DNA of 9,616 bases from RHKX01 sp964641695 (GTDB lineage Bacteria; Actinomycetota; Thermoleophilia; Solirubrobacterales; 70-9): assembly GCA_964641695.1 (NCBI GenBank), contig CAZXKG010000105.1, positions 1 to 9,616 on the forward strand, written 5' to 3'. Positions 1 to 7,823 of this stretch are shown here, piece by piece (position 1 is the first letter of the stretch; each line of letters opens with the position of its first letter). The position numbers and the translations under genes were made by a program. The notes below the pieces were generated by a model, which saw only the letters and a program-made list of their open reading frames with translations, did not search any database and was not told where the DNA came from.

Positions 1-2751
1 GTTGGCGCAGAGGTTGCGGCTGTTGACCAGCAGGCCGTCGGAGCCGCCGTCGAGGGTGAGCTCGAAGCTGCCGACGGGGACGTCGGGGACGACGTCGAAG
101 GTGTTTCTGATCTGGTTCAGGCCCTTCTTGTTCTCCTTCTGGTCGATCCGGCCGAAGAGGTCGATCGAGACGATCCCGTCGAGATCGGCTGCCAGGTCGG
201 GCAATGGGTTGTCCGATGCCTTCAGGTAGACGGGGCCGGTGAGCGGCTCGTCGAGCAGCGGCGTGCTCGCCTTGGCGAAGCCGACTCGTGACTCCTCCGG
301 GCATGTTCCCGCTGCGTAGCGGGCGCGGGAGCAGATCCTGCCGATCCGCTCCTGGTCGAGGAGGATGCCCTGGGGCAGGGAGACCTCGACGTAGCTGATG
401 TTGGCGTCAGAGTCGTTGGTGTCGAGGGTTGCCTTGAGCGGCGGGTGGGCGTTGGGCCTGGTGTCCTTCTTGTCCTTGCCGAAGTCGAGCTTCAGCTTCG
501 GGGCGAAGCCCAGGGCTGCGCAGTCGCCTACCTGGTAGGGGTTGGAGAGACTCGCTGACTTGCCATGGCTTCCTCCAACCGATGCCTTGACCGCCATCGG
601 GTCGCAGTTGGTCGGGGCCTTGATGAACTGGCCGCGATCGACCGAGACCCTGACGTCCTTGATCCGCAGCGGGATGCCGTGGAGGATCTGGGGGAAGAGA
701 TCGGACTCAACCGAGACTTGAGCAGTCCTTGGGTCAACGTTGAGCTTGTTGCGGACGACGGTCGTGCCGAGGTCGAAGGGGCCTGAGATCGCGGGGACCA
801 CGACCGCGAGGCTCAAGGGAGCGCCCTTGTAGGGGCCGGCCAGGTAGGCCTTGCCGGTGCTGACGTAGACGGGGGTTGGGCCGGAGCCGGCTCCGACCGT
901 GACCTTGCCTACTCGCGAGCTGGCCGGGCAGGAGGGCGATGCGTTCTCCGCAGCGCCCGTGCCTTCGGCCTGGCTGATCGAGGCGAGGGTCGCATCGGGG
1001 CACTGGCTGACTCCGGCGAGCTTCGCCGTCACGCCCTCGGGCATCGTCACGTTCAGGGAGCTGAGCTCCTGGTGGCCGTCCGGGCGGGTCAGGTTGAAGG
1101 TGAAGGGGGTGTAGGAGGAGGCGCGGTTGGAGGTCGTGCCTGCGACCATCTTCGGGGCGAAGGGGCGATTGCTCAGGTCAGCGGGGTTGCCCGGCTGGTT
1201 GGGGTTGCCTGCCAGGCAGGGACCGCCGTCTGGCCCCTGGTCGATCTTGAAGGTGCTCTTCTGGGTGACGATCTCGGCCGGCCTTGGGTTCTGGGGATCC
1301 GACGCAGACCAGGGAGAGAGCTTCGAGGTGATCTCGTAGGTACCGCAGGTGGGCGGGGTTGCGAGCACTCCCCTGTTGCCGCCCTTGAAGTGGAGCTTCA
1401 GTTCCGAGAACGGCTGCTCTGGGTTGTTGTCGAAGATCGCGGTGATCTGGCCGGTGGCCGGATCTCGCTCGAAGTTGCCGGCTAGCTTGATCCGCAGGCC
1501 CTGGCCCTCGAGGACCATGTAGCCGGCGAGGAGGGAGTTGAACGGGTTGTCGCCCTGCTCGGCTACGAACAGCTCGCCTGCGATCGGGTCGGGCAGAAGC
1601 GGAGTCTTGATCTCAGCCGTGCCCACCTTGGAGGCATTCGGGCAGCCAACTGGATTCGCGTTGAAGCGGATCGGAGTTGTCGAGATCAGGCCGATCTGAT
1701 CGGGTGAGCAGGAGTTCAGGCCGTCGGCTGCTGAGGGGTTGAGGGACATGCCGCGGGGCAGCGTCACCTCGGCCTTCTTGAGATGGGCGTGGACCCGGCC
1801 TGTGGGGTTGGTGATCTGCTCCTGGGGCAGCTTCAGGGTGACGTCCATGCCTGTCGCCGCGTCGGCGCGACTGGTAGTCGGCGCTGACTCCATCTCCGGA
1901 TCGAACGAGAGGTGGTCGCAGCCGGTTATCGGAGGAAGCTCGGTCGACATGGACGCGAAGAGGTCAGGGTCCTCCCAGGGCGTGATCTCGACCCCGAGCT
2001 CCTTGCCGGGACCGCAACTCGTCGGGTTGCTCATGAACGCCTTAGGCGTGCCGCCGGGGGGGCGGGGTGGTGAGGACGTAGCGTTGTTGTTGTACGCCTC
2101 CGCGGACGTCTGTCGCTCGGTGTCGTGGGACGGGTCAGCGGGGACCCCCCAGATCGTGGTCTCTGCCTTCACCAGGGCGCCGACAGGAGAGGCGTTCGTG
2201 ATCGTCGCGCTCAGGGTGTTACCTCGATCCGGCCGCAACCGGACGTCGATGAACGTAGGGAATATCCCGGCAACGAGTCCGAAACGGGCAACGGCGTCGC
2301 CGTCGGACGGCTCCATCAAGTAGACCGGCTCGAGATAGATCGCGTTGAGGCCGTGACCCTGGACCCGAGAAACGCCGATCTGCGAGGCGTTCGGACATCC
2401 GCCCCCCGGCTCAGCGAAGCTGACGAGAGCGGCTGCCGTGCATCTCTCCGCCAATGCCTCCGGGTTCCCGGAGAGTCCCGGCGGCAGGTCGAAGCTGATG
2501 TTGCGCGGGATCGCATACGGCGCCTTGAGGCCAAACGGGTTCGGGTTGCTCTCCGGATCCTGCGCCAACTCGAAGCTCGTGAAGAAGTCCGGGTGGGCCC
2601 CCGCCTGGTAGGTCGAGAGACTCGCCTCGACGGATTCGATCGCGAAGTCCTCGGGTGCTGCCTGGGCCTGGGAGATCCCGAGTTGGCCGGCGAGGGCGAT
2701 CGCGACCGAGCTCGCGAGGGTCCGGATCAGGCGTACGGTGGTGGCAGGCAT
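1..2751 (-). CDS. Secreted cysteine-rich CPxxSxVG-repeat protein, 3' end cut by window
   Basis: Function unknown. The frame is open without a stop from an ATG at 2751 to the window's left edge (917 codons visible), so the C-terminus is missing. Residues 1-31 form a Sec-type signal peptide (basic VRLIR, hydrophobic SSVAIALAG, cleavage after AQA). The mature part has four diverged modules, each with the motif C-P-x-x-S-[QKR]-[VI]-G at residues 119, 370, 608 and 817. A second Cys lies 10-24 residues earlier (104, 348, 584, 807), so module disulfides are likely. Modules 2 to 4 open with a 'LPxG' turn (331, near 570, 792). At least 15 Cys are visible. Start choice: AGGGAGA lies 5 nt before the ATG. 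An in-frame GTG at 2805 would overlap the previous stop (GTGA) but adds 18 residues before a good signal peptide. It is third in a co-directional unit, 50 nt after its neighbour. I recognise the style from Thermoleophilia secreted proteins; no enzyme motif is seen. Confidence 0.93.
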   Translation of the reverse strand, partial: MPATTVRLIRTLASSVAIALAGQLGISQAQAAPEDFAIESVEASLSTYQAGAHPDFFTSFELAQDPESNPNPFGLKAPYAIPRNISFDLPPGLSGNPEALAERCTAAALVSFAEPGGGCPNASQIGVSRVQGHGLNAIYLEPVYLMEPSDGDAVARFGLVAGIFPTFIDVRLRPDRGNTLSATITNASPVGALVKAETTIWGVPADPSHDTERQTSAEAYNNNATSSPPRPPGGTPKAFMSNPTSCGPGKELGVEITPWEDPDLFASMSTELPPITGCDHLSFDPEMESAPTTSRADAATGMDVTLKLPQEQITNPTGRVHAHLKKAEVTLPRGMSLNPSAADGLNSCSPDQIGLISTTPIRFNANPVGCPNASKVGTAEIKTPLLPDPIAGELFVAEQGDNPFNSLLAGYMVLEGQGLRIKLAGNFERDPATGQITAIFDNNPEQPFSELKLHFKGGNRGVLATPPTCGTYEITSKLSPWSASDPQNPRPAEIVTQKSTFKIDQGPDGGPCLAGNPNQPGNPADLSNRPFAPKMVAGTTSNRASSYTPFTFNLTRPDGHQELSSLNVTMPEGVTAKLAGVSQCPDATLASISQAEGTGAAENASPSCPASSRVGKVTVGAGSGPTPVYVSTGKAYLAGPYKGAPLSLAVVVPAISGPFDLGTTVVRNKLNVDPRTAQVSVESDLFPQILHGIPLRIKDVRVSVDRGQFIKAPTNCDPMAVKASVGGSHGKSASLSNPYQVGDCAALGFAPKLKLDFGKDKKDTRPNAHPPLKATLDTNDSDANISYVEVSLPQGILLDQERIGRICSRARYAAGTCPEESRVGFAKASTPLLDEPLTGPVYLKASDNPLPDLAADLDGIVSIDLFGRIDQKENKKGLNQIRNTFDVVPDVPVGSFELTLDGGSDGLLVNSRNLCAN

Positions 2752-2801
2752 CTTGCTCTCCCTGAGGGTCTTGGCGATGATCTCGTTGCGGCCGAGGGCG
2801 C

Positions 2802-5800
2802 TCACCTGGGAGCCCCCTGATGCGATGCGCGGCACTTCCTCGCCTTCTTCCTGAGCTTCTTGGCCTGCTTTTGAAGCCGCTTCGCCTTCTTCCTGGACTT
2901 CGCCTTGCTCGCTCGTTCGAACTTCTTCTTCGCCTGCCTGCCGATCCTCGAGCAGTCCTTGCGCTTGGGCGGATCGGGGGCCAGGTTGCCCGAGGGGCCG
3001 CTGGTGGACGACCCGGGGCTCTCGGCGGCGGGGGGAAGCGCGGCTGGATCCTGGCAGGCGTCCTCGATGCACCTGGGAGACTCGGCCTTGGGCGCGAAGC
3101 CGCCTCCGACGCGTGCGTCGTAGACGGAGGTGACGCCGCTCGGGTCGTCGGGATGGAGTCGTTCCCTGGATGTGAAGAACACGTCGCTCGCATCGGGAGT
3201 CATCGCGTAGAGGAAGGAGGGGTTGTTGCCCTGACCTCCGGAGATCAAGGCCAGACAGCCATCCTCGCGAGCGCAGTCGCCCTTGCCCTCGGCCTGCCAG
3301 CGGTAGACGTCGGTGGCCTGATTCTGGTCTTCGAGGGAAAGCTGGTCGTCGGCTTCGAAGACGACCGTCTCGCCGTCATCGGCGACATTGGGAATGATGG
3401 TGAATTCACCTGTAGGCCCCGCGGGACTCAGTCGCTGCAGCTTCGCGTCTGTCCCGCCGTCCCCGGATCCGCATGAGATGCACACGAGTTTGTCCCCAGC
3501 AACGCTGTAGCGGTAGATGTCGGATGCTGCGTCGCCGTCGACTTGATCGAGCTGAGCCCTACTCTCGAAGACAAGGGTGGAGCCGTCGGGCGTGGTGCGG
3601 GAGGGATTCACGCCGGGCCCCCGTTGTGATGCCGCCCGAGTCCAGCTGCTCAGACCTCTCTCGCCGAAGTCGGCGGAATCCAACTCGGCGACGAACGTCG
3701 GGGCGTGTCCGTCCCACCGGTACAGGTTGTGCTGTCCCGCGGTCCCCGCCGGCGGGTCGAGTTGGTCGGTCGACGTGAAGTAGACCGTCGAGCCGTTGGC
3801 GGAGACGTTGACGAACCGCGCGTTGGTTGCGATCTGCTCAGCAGCCTCCTGTGAGGCGTCGAAACGGTAGAGGGAGGAGGGGTTCACGTCAGCGTCCTCA
3901 ACCTCGGCGTAGAAGAGGTAGCGCCCGCTGTCGGAGATGCCGGCGAATGGTGGCACGCCGTTCCCCCCAGGCCACTCGACGACCTCGCTCGTACCGCCTT
4001 CTCCCCGCAGATAGAGCGTTCCGCCGCTTGTGAAGGCGACGGCGTCGCCATCTGAGTTGGCACCGATGAAGGCGGCAGACCCGGTCGGCGCCGAGCCATC
4101 CGGAAGCAGCGACAAGACGCTCGTCGGCCCGTCGATCGAGCGGTCGTAGATCGCGCGGGTGCCGGCGGGCGGCGCGTCGTCCTCAAGTCGCGCCGCGGAG
4201 CTGAAGATGACGTGCGCCCCGTTCGATCCCAGGTGGTGTACGAAGGCGCCCAGGTCGACGCCGCTCGCGCCCCGAGCGGCCGTTTCGATCCCGTTCGGGG
4301 TTCGCAGATAGAGTCCGACCGGCAACGTACCCTTGGTGCTCTGCACACCGAAAGCGGTCGTCTCCTGATCCGGCGCGACGCCATAGGTGACGTTGTCACC
4401 GCCGGCCTGGGGATACGTTCCGCTGAGGAGCTCCGCACGCCAGCCCACAGCGCTTCGCACAGCGCGATACGTGTCGACAACGCCGGTTCCATCGAGCCCG
4501 GGGATCGCTCCCGGGACCGCGAAGTTGAGGCGGCCGCCGGCGGCAGGGCCGCTCGGCGAAGTCGGCCAGGTCCTGAACAGCAAACCGCCGGAAGCGGCAG
4601 GCGCGGCTCCTCCGGTGTCCCCAGGCGTCACCAGCTCATATGCCCGGCAGTCCGGCAACTTCGAGGAGCGCCCGATCCGGAGCTGCGCATTGGAGCAGCC
4701 CTCGGAGCTCGGCCGCGAGTACGTCGCGAACCGCTGGTCGGCACCTTCGATCTCGGCGACGTCGTTGGAGGCAACGAGCCGGAAGTGGTAGTGGCTGCCC
4801 TCCTCGAGGCCGAAGATCGGAGCCTCGACGTCGCTTTGGCCGGCATCGGGAGCGAGGTTCCTCTCCGGCGTCGACTCGCACGGGTTCAAGCTGCACGGCC
4901 CCGCGGTCCCGTACTCGAAGTGATAGCTGGTCGGTAGGCCCGAGGGATCGAGCCTGGCACGGAGGATCGCCTCCGTGTAGTGGATGTCCTTGGGGCTGCG
5001 CTCGGCGTGGAGCGGCGGTCCGAAGAGGCCGTCGTCGCGGGCGATGTCGAACTGGTTCTCGGCGACGATCCGGAAGCGGTAGCGCTCGGAGGGATCGATG
5101 CCGCTGATATCGGCGTGAACGTCGACGGGATCCGATCCGTCGCCGATCTCCTCGAGCGTCTCGGCGCAGGGCTCGGCCTCGGCGGAGGCGAAGCTCTCGC
5201 CGTCATCCTCGTACTGGGTGTCGGTGACGTAGTCGAAGCGACAGTCGGTCAACTCGGACCCGTTGGGGTCGACGGTGCCGTTGAGGGTCGCTTCGCCGTC
5301 GCCGATGTTCGTCGGCTGCCTCGCCTCGACCGCGGGGCCTTCGCCGTACGTGAGGGGACCGAAGACGTAGAGGTCGTTCAGATACGCGACATACACGTTG
5401 CCATCGTTCGGCCCACCCGAGTTGTCGACCGCTACCTCCGATCCCACGGGCGACGGATTGAATGGACCAAGCCGAGTGACAAATGAACCGGACGCTTCAC
5501 GCTCCTCTACGAAGCCCCCGGATGCCATTCCAGGTAAGACGTGCTCGCTGCTTGCATCGACCGCGAGACCAGCACTCCCAGCATGAGCGCCGAACCCGAT
5601 CGTTCGCAAGTGGTGGTCGCCATCCGGGCTGAGTACCGCTACGGAGCTGACGCCGAGGTTCGCGAAGATCCGGCCACTTGATGAAATATCGATGGAGAAC
5701 GGGTTGCCACCCAGGTGGATCGTGGGATCGATGACCTGGTCATCGAGGAGCCCGTTGCCACTTGCCGCATCGTCGAACTCGCTCAGACCACTCGCTCCTC

Positions 5801-7817
5801 CTGCCACGAAGAGGTGATCATCGACCGGGTTGACTGCGACATCGCGGACGTTGAAGAACGCCCACCCGGGCGTGACGCCGCCCTCAATCAGGGTAGTGAT
5901 GGCGTAGCTCGTAGTCGGGGTCACCGGGAAGCTGTCGGGCGTGTAGCGGGCGACCTCCTCACGGTTCGCCGGCCGGCGCCTGGCGTAGATCACCCCGGTC
6001 GAGTCGACTGCAAGAGCGCGCGGCTGACCCGGGTCGGTGATCGTGTTGACGAGCGTTCCGGCCGGATCGAAGATCCGAATCGAGGACTCCGCTGCGACGT
6101 AGTAGTAGCCGAAGCGGTCCACTGCCACACCCCCCACGTTGTTGATTTTCTTGCCCAGCTCTGGAATCAGAGCGCGACTCGCGCGTGGAGGGGGCGCGAA
6201 CGCTCCTACGTTCCCGGCCGCGACGTAGAGTCGCCCGTTGCTGTCGGCGCCGGAAGCATCGACGCCGAGGCCCCTGCGAGCTGAGGCGGCCGCGGCCGGG
6301 CTGACCTGGGTCAGAAAGGGACCGGTGGCTTCGAACTCGTTAACGAGGTCGTTCGATTCGTCGTATGAGAAGACGTGGCCGGTGCCGGGATCGACCGCGA
6401 TGGCGGCGTGGGCGCCAAGCCCCAACGTACCGTCGGGACTCGTGGCGCCGGTGATGGAGTCGAGCGGCAGCATCTGCTCGAGCTTGTGGGCTGAGCCGGT
6501 GCCCGTCGCCGAGTAGACATCGATCTCGTCGTTGCCGGGATCGGCGACGAAGACATAGCGGGTTCGTTGGAATCCGCCGGAGCTGTACGCCGCGACCCCG
6601 GACACATCTCCCGACCCGGCGCCGAGCTGCCCGTCGAACGCGGCCACCTCGGTGGTTACGCTGATTGTGCCACGCGTTCCAGGGATGCCTGTCCTATCCG
6701 CCTTCAGGTTCGGAACGTCCTCCTTCGCGAGGGAGCCGATGAACTCGATGAATGCGCGGGTCGTGGCAGTGCCGCTGACAGATACGTTTCCTGCGCCAAC
6801 CCCATCCAGTGACTCCACTGCTTGCTTCAGATCGTTGAGCGTCCCATCCACCGGTACGGAGGCTGATAAGTCACTGCGGGCCTCCGCGACGACGCTCGAG
6901 CTGCCGCTGATCAGAGAGACATCGGTCTCAGCGAGGGAACCAGTGAACTCCACCCACCAACCCGTGTGGCCCCCGAAGGAAAGCGAGCGCCCTACCACCT
7001 CCACATCTCCTGCTCCAATCGGCGGAAGGGCGACGAGCGCGCCCTCCACGTCGTCGCTCGTCGCATCCGGAGCGATCGGGCTGGTGGTGTGCCCGTCGTA
7101 CGTAAGCGTGTAGTTGTTGGATGGAATCCCAGTGACGACCTGGGTCTCATTTCTCCCAGGCCCTCCCTCTCCAGGCAGGCTCAGCCGGTACGTTCCTGTC
7201 TTTGGATACGTTTCTTCCGCCTGATCCCCAGCGTTGATCAGTAGCAGTGCCTGTCTTTCGTTGATCCCCGTGCTTCCGTCCGTCTCGTAGACCTGAACGT
7301 GGCTGCCTCGGGCGACGTAGAGGCGATCGTCGGCTCGGTCGACGGAGATCCCGCGCGCATCGCCGCTCGAGTCGACCACTTCGGCGGCGCCCCAGCTCGG
7401 CGAGCCCCCCAGGGGGAAGGAACCGGGCTCGTACTTGACGACGTTGCCGTCGGTGCGCAGGACGTAGAGGTCGCCGGCGGAGTTGATCGCGAGGCCGCAA
7501 GGTCCGCCGGGATCGTTGATCGTGGCGAGGTGGTCGCCGTTCGGCCTGAAGACGTCCACGGTACCGGTGGTGTCGCGGGCGACGTACAGGTTCCCGGCAG
7601 GGTCGACCGCGGTTCCGCATGCATCTTCGGTGATCTGCCCGTTGGTCGGGTCGGGCAGCTGGGTACGTTCCGGTCCTTCGGCGGCAGCGGCTCCCGGGGC
7701 GAGCCACAACGCGAGAAGGACCAGCAAGGCTAGGAGCCCCCCGCTCCGGCTCGGGCACGTCGTGCCCGAGCCGGAAGCTTCGCTGGCTTCGATGGATTGA
7801 TTTCTAAGCCAGCGCAC
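2802..7817 (-). CDS. Giant secreted multi-domain protein: NHL-like propeller, Fn3-like pair, PD40-like propeller, basic tail
   Basis: A 1671-aa probable extracellular or surface protein. Residues 1-46 are a signal peptide with an unusually long n-region and hydrophobic core LLALLVLLALWLA, ending PGAAAA. Residues 60-182 and 390-822 hold NHL/beta-propeller blades of the type 'GLAVDxxGxLYVA'. They are interrupted at about 205-380 by two copies of a beta module (shared 'IGAGDVEV/VGAGNVSV' and 'EFTGSLAETDV/EFIGSLAKEDV'). Two Fn3-like domains follow (826-932 and 936-1034). Then comes 'CSNAQLR...LPDCRAYELV' (1041-1063) and a PD40/TolB-like region to about 1575 with repeated 'VxFxSxxxLxxxD...DxYR' blades. 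The tail, 1618-1662, has 24 Lys/Arg in 45 residues and is flanked by Cys1622 and Cys1662. The GTG start at 7817 is supported by GGAGGAG 7 nt upstream. It lies 4 nt after the collagen-like gene, so the two are probably translationally coupled. No catalytic motif is visible; binding, adhesion or scaffolding is inferred. Confidence 0.95.
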   Translation of the reverse strand: MRWLRNQSIEASEASGSGTTCPSRSGGLLALLVLLALWLAPGAAAAEGPERTQLPDPTNGQITEDACGTAVDPAGNLYVARDTTGTVDVFRPNGDHLATINDPGGPCGLAINSAGDLYVLRTDGNVVKYEPGSFPLGGSPSWGAAEVVDSSGDARGISVDRADDRLYVARGSHVQVYETDGSTGINERQALLLINAGDQAEETYPKTGTYRLSLPGEGGPGRNETQVVTGIPSNNYTLTYDGHTTSPIAPDATSDDVEGALVALPPIGAGDVEVVGRSLSFGGHTGWWVEFTGSLAETDVSLISGSSSVVAEARSDLSASVPVDGTLNDLKQAVESLDGVGAGNVSVSGTATTRAFIEFIGSLAKEDVPNLKADRTGIPGTRGTISVTTEVAAFDGQLGAGSGDVSGVAAYSSGGFQRTRYVFVADPGNDEIDVYSATGTGSAHKLEQMLPLDSITGATSPDGTLGLGAHAAIAVDPGTGHVFSYDESNDLVNEFEATGPFLTQVSPAAAASARRGLGVDASGADSNGRLYVAAGNVGAFAPPPRASRALIPELGKKINNVGGVAVDRFGYYYVAAESSIRIFDPAGTLVNTITDPGQPRALAVDSTGVIYARRRPANREEVARYTPDSFPVTPTTSYAITTLIEGGVTPGWAFFNVRDVAVNPVDDHLFVAGGASGLSEFDDAASGNGLLDDQVIDPTIHLGGNPFSIDISSSGRIFANLGVSSVAVLSPDGDHHLRTIGFGAHAGSAGLAVDASSEHVLPGMASGGFVEEREASGSFVTRLGPFNPSPVGSEVAVDNSGGPNDGNVYVAYLNDLYVFGPLTYGEGPAVEARQPTNIGDGEATLNGTVDPNGSELTDCRFDYVTDTQYEDDGESFASAEAEPCAETLEEIGDGSDPVDVHADISGIDPSERYRFRIVAENQFDIARDDGLFGPPLHAERSPKDIHYTEAILRARLDPSGLPTSYHFEYGTAGPCSLNPCESTPERNLAPDAGQSDVEAPIFGLEEGSHYHFRLVASNDVAEIEGADQRFATYSRPSSEGCSNAQLRIGRSSKLPDCRAYELVTPGDTGGAAPAASGGLLFRTWPTSPSGPAAGGRLNFAVPGAIPGLDGTGVVDTYRAVRSAVGWRAELLSGTYPQAGGDNVTYGVAPDQETTAFGVQSTKGTLPVGLYLRTPNGIETAARGASGVDLGAFVHHLGSNGAHVIFSSAARLEDDAPPAGTRAIYDRSIDGPTSVLSLLPDGSAPTGSAAFIGANSDGDAVAFTSGGTLYLRGEGGTSEVVEWPGGNGVPPFAGISDSGRYLFYAEVEDADVNPSSLYRFDASQEAAEQIATNARFVNVSANGSTVYFTSTDQLDPPAGTAGQHNLYRWDGHAPTFVAELDSADFGERGLSSWTRAASQRGPGVNPSRTTPDGSTLVFESRAQLDQVDGDAASDIYRYSVAGDKLVCISCGSGDGGTDAKLQRLSPAGPTGEFTIIPNVADDGETVVFEADDQLSLEDQNQATDVYRWQAEGKGDCAREDGCLALISGGQGNNPSFLYAMTPDASDVFFTSRERLHPDDPSGVTSVYDARVGGGFAPKAESPRCIEDACQDPAALPPAAESPGSSTSGPSGNLAPDPPKRKDCSRIGRQAKKKFERASKAKSRKKAKRLQKQAKKLRKKARKCRASHQGAPR
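7745..7775. repeat. 15-bp perfect palindrome with 1-nt centre in signal-peptide coding region
   Basis: Arms 7745-7759 and 7761-7775 (TCCGGCTCGGGCACG and its reverse complement) flank a single T at 7760. The minus-strand continuation is G-rich (AGCGGGGGG) with no U-tract, so it is not a standard intrinsic terminator. It encodes residues 15-25 (about GSGTTCPSRSG) just before the hydrophobic core. It could be an mRNA structure slowing or attenuating expression, or an inserted REP-like repeat. Confidence 0.8.
7781..7814. repeat. 9-bp inverted repeat just inside the 1671-aa gene
   Basis: CGCTGGCTT (7781-7789) and AAGCCAGCG (7806-7814) are perfect reverse complements with a 16-nt loop. In mRNA the stem begins immediately after the GUG start. 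It falls in the long n-region of the signal peptide, which is coded but looks unconstrained as protein. Confidence 0.75.
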
Positions 7818-7823
7818 AGCGCT
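7811..7823. repeat. Tight inverted repeat enclosing the GTG start (AGCGC-ACA-GCGCT)
   Basis: A perfect 5-bp stem with a 3-nt loop. In the minus-strand mRNA it reads AGCGC-UGU-GCGCU, and the GUG start codon spans loop and stem. Its 7811-7814 part is shared with the longer hairpin at 7781-7814, so the two cannot form together. Confidence 0.6.

Noticed and set aside
2749..2805. GTG at 2805 as start of the third gene, overlapping the previous stop as GTGA
   Set aside because: It is in frame and possible, but the ATG at 2751 has a strong AGGGAGA at 5 nt and gives a normal signal peptide, whereas the GTG adds 18 polar and charged residues in front.
2125..2820. 231-codon plus-strand open frame, and similar plus-strand frames at 1072-1485, 1739-2323, 4212-4937, 5715-6284
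   Set aside because: All lie opposite the two large minus-strand genes, which have full domain evidence. Their products are Arg/Gly-rich with no recognisable domain or start signal, as expected from high GC third positions.
2411..3193. 260-codon minus-strand frame spanning the junction of the two large genes
   Set aside because: It overlaps both supported genes in another frame and its product is Arg/Pro/Ser-rich low complexity without a start site.
7745..7775. Palindrome as an intrinsic transcription terminator between the first two genes
   Set aside because: No T-tract follows on either strand and an open reading frame runs through it with a good ribosome binding site upstream.
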